15,921 bases of DNA from Acholeplasmataceae bacterium (GTDB lineage: Bacteria; Bacillota_I; Bacilli_A; Izemoplasmatales; Hujiaoplasmataceae), in contig JAAYZB010000069.1 in the NCBI GenBank assembly GCA_012515085.1, positions 1 to 15,921 of the forward strand. Reading direction: 5' to 3'. The position numbers and the translations under genes are program-made. Positions 6,852-13,450 of this stretch are shown here, in pieces. The notes beneath the pieces are model-generated. The model searched no databases. It was not told the origin of the DNA and was given only the letters and a program-made list of their open reading frames with translations. The first letter of the stretch is position 1. Every line of letters starts with the position of its first letter.

Positions 6852-7859
6852 ATGGCAGACGAAAAAAGAAGAAAAAGCTTGGAAATTGCCTTAAAAGAGA
6901 TCGAAAAGGAATATGGGAAGGGGGCAGTGATGATCCTCGGAGAAGCCTCATCGACCATGAATGTCGAATCTATCTCCACCGGTTCCATTTCGTTGGATGC
7001 AGCTCTGGGAGTTGGCGGCTACCCGCGAGGACGGATTGTGGAAATATACGGACCAGAATCCTCAGGAAAAACCACTTTTGCGTTGCATGCGATTGCCGAG
7101 GTTCAAAAACGCGGAGGCTTTGCCGCTTTTATTGATGCCGAACATGCGCTCGATCCTGTTTACGCCAAACAACTTGGCGTAGATATCGATTCCTTGATCT
7201 TGTCCCAACCGGATACTGGCGAACAAGGGCTAGAAATTGCCGAAGCGTTGGTTAGAAGCGGTGCCGTCGACATCATGGTTGTGGATTCCGTCGCCGCCTT
7301 AGTTCCAGAAGCAGAAATACGGGGTGAAATGGGAGACTCTCATGTTGGATTACAAGCAAGATTGATGAGTCAAGCCATGCGCAAACTTTCAGGAGTGTTA
7401 TCGAAATCTCAGTGTATCGCCATTTTCATAAATCAAATCCGCGAAAAAGTTGGCATCATGTTCGGCAATCCGGAAGTGACGCCTGGCGGTCGTGCACTTA
7501 AATTTTATGCATCCGTTCGTTTGGAAATCCGCCGTGGAGAACAAATCAAGGAAGGCGAGGCTTTCATCGGTAATCAAGCCAGAGTCAAAGTCGTAAAAAA
7601 TAAAGTAGCCGCACCTTTCAAAACTTGTGTAATCGATATTATCTTTGGAAAAGGGATTTCCAAGGTTGGTGAGATCGTCGATCTGGCAGTCGAACATGAG
7701 TTGATTAAAAAAAGTGGTTCTTGGTATTCCTATCAAGATCAGAAGATTGGCCAAGGACGAGAAAACGCCAAGAAATACATTGAGGAAAACCCGAATTTAA
7801 TGGAAGAGTTGACCAACTTGATTCGGCAAAAATTAAATATCAGCAAGGAAAGCTCTTAA
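6852..7859 (+). CDS. recA: Recombinase RecA
   Basis: RecA forms ATP-dependent filaments on single-stranded DNA, drives strand exchange and triggers LexA cleavage where LexA exists. The 335-residue protein has Walker A GPESSGKTT (67-75), the catalytic region FIDAEHALDP (92-101), Walker B IMVVDSVAALVPE, loop L1 GEMGDSHVGLQARLMSQAMR, loop L2 region FINQIREKVGIMFGNPEVTPGGRALKFYAS, and the C-terminal domain (about 270-330). The C-terminus is short, lacking the acidic tail of E. coli RecA (353 residues). AGGAGG (6841-6846) lies 5 bases before ATG. No convincing promoter is visible in the 65 bases upstream, so transcription probably comes at least partly from the pgsA promoter. Confidence 0.98.
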   Translation: MADEKRRKSLEIALKEIEKEYGKGAVMILGEASSTMNVESISTGSISLDAALGVGGYPRGRIVEIYGPESSGKTTFALHAIAEVQKRGGFAAFIDAEHALDPVYAKQLGVDIDSLILSQPDTGEQGLEIAEALVRSGAVDIMVVDSVAALVPEAEIRGEMGDSHVGLQARLMSQAMRKLSGVLSKSQCIAIFINQIREKVGIMFGNPEVTPGGRALKFYASVRLEIRRGEQIKEGEAFIGNQARVKVVKNKVAAPFKTCVIDIIFGKGISKVGEIVDLAVEHELIKKSGSWYSYQDQKIGQGRENAKKYIEENPNLMEELTNLIRQKLNISKESS

Positions 7860-7877
7860 TTGGGCTTTTCTTTTTTT
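7848..7877 (+). terminator. Intrinsic terminator overlapping the recA stop
   Basis: AAAGCTC (7849-7855) pairs with GGGCTTT (7862-7868), including one G-T pair, across the loop TTAATT that contains the stop codon. A C and seven T residues (7871-7877) follow. Confidence 0.75.
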
Positions 7878-7890
7878 CGGTAAATAATTT

Positions 7891-7919
7891 TTGACTATTG
7901 GCCAGTAATATATTATAAT
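7891..7919 (+). promoter_or_regulatory. Sigma-A-type promoter of rny
   Basis: TTGACT (7891-7896) and TATAAT (7914-7919) with a 17-base spacer, nearly consensus. Initiation near 7926 gives a leader of about 89 bases before rny, in which I see no strong structure. Confidence 0.88.
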
Positions 7920-8014
7920 TGAATGTAAGAAATAATGTATATTGGTGGCAACAGACGTTAGCCAACTTCTGCTTGCTCTTATATAACTCAACTGAATAAA
8001 TGGAGGTAATAATT

Positions 8015-9577
8015 ATGCCCTGGCTAGAGATTATTATTTCCAGTTTGCTCGGCTTAGCGATTGGGGGAGTCGCTGGGTTCCTTATTCGAGTATCGGTCGT
8101 CGAAAAGGGATTCCAGACCGCCAAAAACAAGGCTAAAGACATCATTGATGACGCAAATACTCAAGCGGAAAAAATCAAAAAAGAGAAACTCCTTGAAGCA
8201 AGACAAGAGATTTACAATCTCAATTCGGAAAACGATAAACTCATAAAAGAAAAACGCTCGATTGTGACAGAATTGGAACATCGTGTCAATCAGCGTGAAG
8301 AATTGATCGAACGTCGTTCGGCCAATTTAGACAAGCGTGAACTGAATTTAGATCGTAAAGAAGAAATTCTCGATGACAAGAAAAACGCTCTTGAGGAAAA
8401 AAACAGCAAATTGGAAAGCATCATCCAAGAACAAAATACAAAACTCCTTGAAATCGCCAACTTCACGGAAGAACAAGCTAAAACCGTGATCATGAAACGT
8501 GTCGAGGAAGACATGGCCCAAGAGATAGACCGTTTCTTGCGCGACCGCGAAGAAGATGCGCGACAGGAAGCACAAAAAGTCGCCAAAGAAATCATTACGC
8601 AAGCGATCCAAAAATACGCACAGGATGTAACGGCCGAATCGACCGTCTCGGTTGTTACGCTCCCTAACGATGAAATGAAAGGACGCATCATCGGTCGTGA
8701 GGGACGCAATATCCGAACGATTGAAGCCTTGACCGGAGTGGATTTGATTATTGATGACACGCCAGAAGCTGTCGTTTTATCTGGATTCGATCCTATTCGT
8801 CGCGAAATTGCCAAGAAATCCGTTGAAACATTGATCCTTGATGGGCGGATCCATCCTGCACGAATCGAAGAAATCGTAGAAAAGACCCGAGTCGAGGTCG
8901 ACCAGTTCATCCGCAATATGGGTGATAAAGCTGTTTTTGAAACCGGTGTTGGCCGGATGCATCCCGATCTTGTCAAATTGATTGGCCGTTTGCATTACCG
9001 GACTTCCTATGGGCAAAACGCGTTACAGCATTCCATAGAAACCGCGTTTCTTGCAGGAAAAATGGCCGTTGAACTTGGTGAAAATGAAGTGATTGCGAAA
9101 CGCGCTGGATTGCTTCATGACATTGGTAAAGCCGTCGATCATGAAATGGAAGGATCCCATGTCGATATCGGCGTACAACTCGCAAACAAGTATCATGAAT
9201 CCAAACCAGTGATCGATGCCATCTCCAGTCATCACGGAGACACGGACGCAAAAACGATTATTGGTGTCTTGGTTGCCGCTGCGGATGCACTCTCTGCCGC
9301 AAGACCGGGAGCCCGGAGTGAATCACTGGAAAATTACATCAAACGACTCACACAGTTAGAAGAGATATCGCATTCAGTTGCCGGTGTGGAACAGGCCTAT
9401 GCCATTCAAGCGGGAAGAGAAGTTCGTGTCATTGTCAAGCCCAATGAGATCGATGATGCCAAAACATATCTCGTTGCTCGCGAAATCAAGCAAAAAATTG
9501 AAGATACACTGAGTTATCCCGGCACCATCAAAGTGACTGTTATCCGGGAAACCCGAGCCCAAGACATTGCTAAATAA
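8015..9577 (+). CDS. rny: Ribonuclease Y
   Basis: RNase Y is the membrane-tethered endoribonuclease that starts mRNA decay in many Bacillota. The 520-residue protein has an N-terminal membrane helix (about 5-26), a long charged coiled coil (about 30-200), a KH RNA-binding domain with GRIIGREGRNI (223-233), and an HD hydrolase domain with ALQHSIETAFLAG, the LLHDIGKA metal site (H368, D369) and SHHGD (405-409). Length and order match the family. ATG 8015 is chosen because GGAGG (8002-8006) stands 8 bases upstream; ATG 8000 would place the ribosome binding site inside the gene. It has its own near-consensus promoter, and ymdB and miaB follow, probably in one transcript, since the hairpin between rny and ymdB has no T-run. 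Confidence 0.98.
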   Translation: MPWLEIIISSLLGLAIGGVAGFLIRVSVVEKGFQTAKNKAKDIIDDANTQAEKIKKEKLLEARQEIYNLNSENDKLIKEKRSIVTELEHRVNQREELIERRSANLDKRELNLDRKEEILDDKKNALEEKNSKLESIIQEQNTKLLEIANFTEEQAKTVIMKRVEEDMAQEIDRFLRDREEDARQEAQKVAKEIITQAIQKYAQDVTAESTVSVVTLPNDEMKGRIIGREGRNIRTIEALTGVDLIIDDTPEAVVLSGFDPIRREIAKKSVETLILDGRIHPARIEEIVEKTRVEVDQFIRNMGDKAVFETGVGRMHPDLVKLIGRLHYRTSYGQNALQHSIETAFLAGKMAVELGENEVIAKRAGLLHDIGKAVDHEMEGSHVDIGVQLANKYHESKPVIDAISSHHGDTDAKTIIGVLVAAADALSAARPGARSESLENYIKRLTQLEEISHSVAGVEQAYAIQAGREVRVIVKPNEIDDAKTYLVAREIKQKIEDTLSYPGTIKVTVIRETRAQDIAK

Positions 9578-9583
9578 AACCCT

Positions 9584-9609
9584 GATAGCCTTCCGATCGG
9601 AAGGCTATC
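9584..9609 (+). repeat. Perfect 26-base palindrome between rny and ymdB
   Basis: GATAGCCTTCC (9584-9594), GATC, then GGAAGGCTATC (9599-9609): an uninterrupted palindrome, giving an RNA hairpin of 11 pairs with a four-base loop. No T-run follows (CTATTAAGG), so it is not a standard intrinsic terminator. It lies 7 bases after the rny stop and 5 bases before the AAGGAA ribosome binding site of ymdB. It could stabilise or mark a processed mRNA end, or partly terminate. Confidence 0.8.
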
Positions 9610-9627
9610 CTATTAAGGAATGACAGT

Positions 9628-10386
9628 ATGAAAATTCTTTTTATCGGTGATGTATACATGGAACGCGGTCGAGAAGCATTCGATCGTTTCTTTCCCGTTG
9701 TCAAGCAAGAATACAAACCGCACTTAATCATCGTCAACGGAGAAAATATTGCCAATGGTAACGGATTGACCGAAGCGATTTACAAGGACTATTTATCCCG
9801 TGGTGTCCACATCTTCACCTTAGGAAATCATGCGTTTTCTCGAAAAGACGCTCTCAGCGTTTTGGATGAGGATTACGTCATCCGACCGGCCAATTATGGA
9901 CCCGGTACACCCGGAAAAGGAGCCATTACCTATCGATTCAACGAGCAGTCCATCACCATCATCAATTTGCTCGGTCGTGTCTTTATGCATGATCCCATCG
10001 ACAATCCTTTCACCAAGATGGATGAATTGTTAAAAGATATCTCCAGTGATTTTATCGTCGTTGATTTTCATGCGGAAGCCACTAGCGAAAAGTATGCGAT
10101 GGCGAATTATCTAGATGGTCGGGTAAGTGCGCTCATTGGCACTCACACGCATGTTCCAACTGCGGATGAATGCGTCTTTCCGAAAGGCATGCTTTATATT
10201 AGCGATGTTGGAATGACGGGTGTTCGATACAGTGTCATTGGTGGCAACATCCAACAAGCTATCCGTAAATTCATTACCGGCGTTCCCGAACGAGTCCATC
10301 CCGAAAAAGAAGGACCACTTCAGTTTAATGCCGTCTGTCTTGATCTGACAAACAATAAAATCCAACGGATCAATCTTACGGATTGA
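9628..10386 (+). CDS. ymdB: YmdB family metallophosphoesterase (TIGR00282 type)
   Basis: YmdB of Bacillus subtilis is a dimetal phosphodiesterase acting on 2',3'-cyclic nucleotides and required for biofilm gene expression. The 252-residue protein keeps the expected metal-site residues: FIGD (D8), VNGEN (E39, N40), TLGNH (N67, H68), DFHAEATSEK (H148) and GTHTHVPTAD (H173, H175), followed by YISDVGMTG. Length is close to the family's. After GNH the sequence reads AFSRKDA, where I remember the Bacillus protein as TWDKKEI, so the second shell differs while the metal ligands remain. AAGGAA lies 7 bases before ATG. It is cotranscribed with rny, the same pairing as in Bacillus, and miaB begins 25 bases after its stop. 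Confidence 0.94.
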   Translation: MKILFIGDVYMERGREAFDRFFPVVKQEYKPHLIIVNGENIANGNGLTEAIYKDYLSRGVHIFTLGNHAFSRKDALSVLDEDYVIRPANYGPGTPGKGAITYRFNEQSITIINLLGRVFMHDPIDNPFTKMDELLKDISSDFIVVDFHAEATSEKYAMANYLDGRVSALIGTHTHVPTADECVFPKGMLYISDVGMTGVRYSVIGGNIQQAIRKFITGVPERVHPEKEGPLQFNAVCLDLTNNKIQRINLTD

Positions 10387-10411
10387 TCTTTTTGTAAAGG
10401 AGACACATTTA

Positions 10412-11860
10412 GTGACCGATAATAACCATAAGCCAATGATCAACAGCGCCCGAAAACGGACCGCATCGCGCCCAGATACGATTCGTTTTGAGTTTGATGA
10501 TCGCTTTCGTTTTATAGGAACAAATCGCACCTATGCCATTGAAACTCATGGCTGTCAAGCCAATGAAGCCGATTCTGAGCACTTAGCGGCCCTATGTGAA
10601 GCCATGGGCTTTTCGCCTGCTCTTTCTTTAGCACAAGCAGATCTCATTTTGATAAACACCTGTGCCGTGCGAGAAAATGCAGAACAAAAAGTATTTGGCG
10701 AAATCGGACGACTCAAACAATATAAAGAAAAAAACCCCGACTTGATCATTGCCGTTTCTGGCTGTATGCCACAAGAAGAAGTGGTCGTCGATAAAATTCT
10801 AAAAAAGTATCGTCATGTAAACCTGGTCTTCGGTACGCATAATTTACATTTGTTTCCCGAGTACTTGGAAAAGGTCATTCATGATAAAGGACAATTGATT
10901 GATGTTTTGTCAATGGAAGGGTGCATTGTGGAAGATCTTCCTGCGCTGAGAAAGAACCGATTCAAGGCATGGGTAAACATCATGTATGGCTGTGACGAAT
11001 TTTGTACCTATTGTATCGTTCCATATACTCGAGGAAAAGAACGTTCTCGAGACAAAGCGGACATTATTAAAGAAGTCCGCTCCTTGATCGATGAAGGCTA
11101 CCAAGAAATCACATTGCTAGGTCAAAATGTGAATTCTTATGGGTTGGATTTGCCTGGTGAGACACAAAGTTTTGCGGATCTGTTAGCCGATCTCTCGCAA
11201 TTACCCATTCCGAGAATTCGCTTCACCACCTCCCACCCAAAAGATTTCTCGAACGAATTGATTACTGTCTTATCTCAAGGGGGTAACTTAATGCCCCATA
11301 TCCATCTTCCCGTGCAATCGGGATCGGATCGAATCCTTAAAGCGATGAATCGCAAATATACTCGAGATCATTATTTGAATCTCATACGTTCACTCAGAAT
11401 AGCAATTCCAGGCGTTTCAATTACAACCGATATCATCGTTGGCTTTCCGAGCGAAACGGATGTTGACTTCGCGGACACTTTGTCGTTGGTACAAGAAGCA
11501 CGGTTTGAAGGGGCATATACTTTCATTTACTCCCCACGATCTGGCACCCCTGCTGCAGCCTATCGCGACGATGTCCCTGTTTCACAAAAGAAAATCCGTT
11601 TACAGCTATTGAATCAACACATCAACGAAGGCTATCTCGCCGGAAATCAACGTTTTGCTGGCAAAATTGTACCGGTGTTGGTAGAAGGGGTGTCTAAAAC
11701 CGATTTAACCCGCTTATCCGGTTATACGCCCCATAACAAAATTGTTAATTTCAAAGGTCCTATGGATTTGATTGGGAAAATTATTCCCGTTCGAATCACC
11801 CAAGTTCGCACATGGTCACTGACCGGTGAATTGGCAAATCTGAATCCAAAAACCCGCTGA
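10412..11860 (+). CDS. miaB: tRNA-2-methylthio-N6-dimethylallyladenosine synthase MiaB
   Basis: MiaB is a radical-SAM enzyme that adds a methylthio group to i6A37 of tRNAs reading UNN codons, giving ms2i6A37. The 482-residue protein has the N-terminal UPF0004 domain with the auxiliary cluster cysteines C48 (HGCQANEAD), C84 (NTCAVRENA) and C118 (SGCMPQ); the radical-SAM cluster CDEFCTYC (C194, C198, C201); the MiaB-specific stretch FIYSPRSGTPAA (371-382); and a C-terminal TRAM domain (about 412-475). A 40-residue N-terminal extension before the first domain is like that of other Bacillota MiaB proteins. The start is GTG 10412, with AAAGGAG about 9 bases upstream. After its stop, 240 bases without a gene follow (11861-12100); they are pyrimidine-rich, and I see no convincing terminator there. 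Confidence 0.97.
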   Translation: MTDNNHKPMINSARKRTASRPDTIRFEFDDRFRFIGTNRTYAIETHGCQANEADSEHLAALCEAMGFSPALSLAQADLILINTCAVRENAEQKVFGEIGRLKQYKEKNPDLIIAVSGCMPQEEVVVDKILKKYRHVNLVFGTHNLHLFPEYLEKVIHDKGQLIDVLSMEGCIVEDLPALRKNRFKAWVNIMYGCDEFCTYCIVPYTRGKERSRDKADIIKEVRSLIDEGYQEITLLGQNVNSYGLDLPGETQSFADLLADLSQLPIPRIRFTTSHPKDFSNELITVLSQGGNLMPHIHLPVQSGSDRILKAMNRKYTRDHYLNLIRSLRIAIPGVSITTDIIVGFPSETDVDFADTLSLVQEARFEGAYTFIYSPRSGTPAAAYRDDVPVSQKKIRLQLLNQHINEGYLAGNQRFAGKIVPVLVEGVSKTDLTRLSGYTPHNKIVNFKGPMDLIGKIIPVRITQVRTWSLTGELANLNPKTR

Positions 11861-12013
11861 TTGAGCCGGATAATTTCTTACCTACTCTATTTATCTCTGA
11901 TCATTTTCCCAGCTTTGTTCGATCATTCCCTTAACCTTACTTAAAACAAACTTCACAAAACCTTTTTATTCCTCTCGTTTTACACATCATCAAAAAAGCG
12001 TGGAAATCGCCTG

Positions 12014-12034
12014 ATTTATTGATAATTTATTGAT
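12014..12034 (+). repeat. Tandem direct repeat upstream of the promoter of the unknown gene
   Basis: ATTTATTGAT occurs at 12014-12023 and 12025-12034, a period of 11 bases (one helical turn), ending 7 bases before the -35 element. It is a possible regulator site or an upstream AT-rich promoter element. Confidence 0.5.
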
Positions 12035-12041
12035 TAAGTTC

Positions 12042-12070
12042 TTGAATAACATTTCAATATGTTGTAATAT
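12042..12070 (+). promoter_or_regulatory. Sigma-A-type promoter of the unknown anchored-protein gene
   Basis: TTGAAT (12042-12047), 17 bases, TAATAT (12065-12070). The -10 lies within a direct repeat, AATATGTT at 12056-12063 and 12066-12073. Initiation near 12077 gives a leader of about 24 bases. mutS, 30 bases after the next gene, may share this promoter. Confidence 0.65.
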
Positions 12071-12100
12071 GTTACTATAAAATTGGAAAAGGGTGAGGTC

Positions 12101-13420
12101 ATGAGCAAATTCAAAACCAATGACGAATATTTCGCGTTTGCAAAAACGTTAGCCGTCATCCCATCTGAGGACTTGCTAGTTCTGCTCAAAAACTACAAGA
12201 TCAAGATTCCGACTTACATTCATCGTTTCGTCCTCAAGGAGACATTGTATCCGAAGGTTTTTCAGACCAAACTCTATGAGTCCTATACAGACGAATTGAA
12301 ATATCGTCTGCGTGGGTATCGCGATTATTCGCTCTTTTTGCTTGAACGTCTCATCGAAGACTATAACTTGGATTTTGATGCAGCTCGTTATAAAGAGATA
12401 TTTTTTAATCTTTTGTTCTTGAATCGAGATCTATATGGTCTCAAAAACAGTTTTATCGATGACCTAGAAAAGCTGAAATACAAATACACGGTCGATTTGG
12501 AGCGAATCACTTATCGGACGTTTCGGGATCTGATTCAACCGTTTCTTTATGAACCCTCGGGTTTTTTGGACGGTATCAGCCTAAAAATTTTGAAAGATGT
12601 GCTCATTCATTCCTGCACGCTGGGTGATCTTCGCGGTCTTGGCGATAAATATGGCGTTAAAGTTCCGCGGCGCATCAACAAAGGCACCTTGATCAATATT
12701 TTGGCTGCCCGCTTCCGGCTGACGGAGGAAGAAGCCAAACTCTTGGATGATAAATCGGTGTTGGATTTAGAAATCTACGCAAAAGAAAAAGGATTCAACA
12801 TTTCCATCGACCTCAAAAAAAGCGATATGGTTGAATATATGATATTTGATTTGAAGAAATATCATCAGGAAGCGCATAAAGATCTGCATAACTATGAGAT
12901 TCCCTTGGCAACCGATGCGGATTCTGTAAAAGTGGATGCAATCGAGTTTCAATCAAACGATCAGGACATCCCTGTTTTGGAACCGGATGCGCCTGTTGAA
13001 ATGGCAGTAGAAGAGGAAGAGGAAGAAATGATGGTGGAACCCATCTTATCGGAACCACTTCCAGAATCGGAGCCAGAGCCCATTATTTCTCCAGAACCCG
13101 TTGTTATCCCCGAAGATAAACCAATAGAATCGCCTAAAGCCGTCGCTTCTGCCGAACCTAAAAAAGAACCGGATAAAGTGAAAGAAACCGTCAAACCGGA
13201 AGAAATGGATTTTTCAGCCGAAGAAAAAGATTTGCTGGATGAAAAAATCAATTTAATAATTAAGAAATATCACAAACGTCGTCGCGTGAGACGTTTCTGG
13301 ACTATCTTCTCCATTGTTTTAGCTGTTTTGATTCTCGGATTTATCGGATATTCCTTCTATTATTATACGGTGTTAAATCCTGGCAATTTGCCTTTAGGGA
13401 TTCCGGTTTTTTGGGAATAA
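12101..13420 (+). CDS. Unrecognised C-terminally membrane-anchored protein with SAP/Rho-N-like repeats
   Basis: I do not recognise this 439-residue protein. Residues 1-265 are helical and charged and contain three similar segments: SEDLLVLLKNYKIKIP (22-37), LGDLRGLGDKYGVKVP (174-189) and VLDLEIYAKEKGFNIS (220-235). Each is followed by a basic/hydrophobic helix. The pattern (D-L-x5-Lys/Asp-x-Tyr/Lys-Gly/Lys-hydrophobic) resembles SAP, HeH or Rho-N-type nucleic-acid-binding helices. Residues 270-370 form an acidic proline-rich linker with six glutamates in a row (304-309) and PEPEP-like stretches. A basic cluster HKRRRVRR (391-398) precedes one membrane helix (about 400-421), leaving 18 external residues. 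By the positive-inside rule the large N-terminal part is cytoplasmic. ATG 12101 is chosen, 7 bases after AAAAGGG, over in-frame TTG 12083. It has its own promoter and mutS follows closely. A membrane-tethered nucleic-acid-binding role is inference only. Confidence 0.8.
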   Translation: MSKFKTNDEYFAFAKTLAVIPSEDLLVLLKNYKIKIPTYIHRFVLKETLYPKVFQTKLYESYTDELKYRLRGYRDYSLFLLERLIEDYNLDFDAARYKEIFFNLLFLNRDLYGLKNSFIDDLEKLKYKYTVDLERITYRTFRDLIQPFLYEPSGFLDGISLKILKDVLIHSCTLGDLRGLGDKYGVKVPRRINKGTLINILAARFRLTEEEAKLLDDKSVLDLEIYAKEKGFNISIDLKKSDMVEYMIFDLKKYHQEAHKDLHNYEIPLATDADSVKVDAIEFQSNDQDIPVLEPDAPVEMAVEEEEEEMMVEPILSEPLPESEPEPIISPEPVVIPEDKPIESPKAVASAEPKKEPDKVKETVKPEEMDFSAEEKDLLDEKINLIIKKYHKRRRVRRFWTIFSIVLAVLILGFIGYSFYYYTVLNPGNLPLGIPVFWE

Positions 13421-13450
13421 CGATTCTTGTCATAGAGTTGGGTGATAACC

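Noticed and set aside
8290..8976. Long antisense open frame (228 codons) inside rny
   Set aside because: It lies wholly opposite the coiled-coil and KH coding region, is Ser/Arg-rich low-complexity as expected from reverse reading of Glu/Arg codons, and has no recognisable motif.
11899..11927. Direct repeat GATCATT (11899-11905 and 11921-11927) after miaB
   Set aside because: Seven bases in AT/pyrimidine-rich DNA, no link to a promoter or structure; likely chance.
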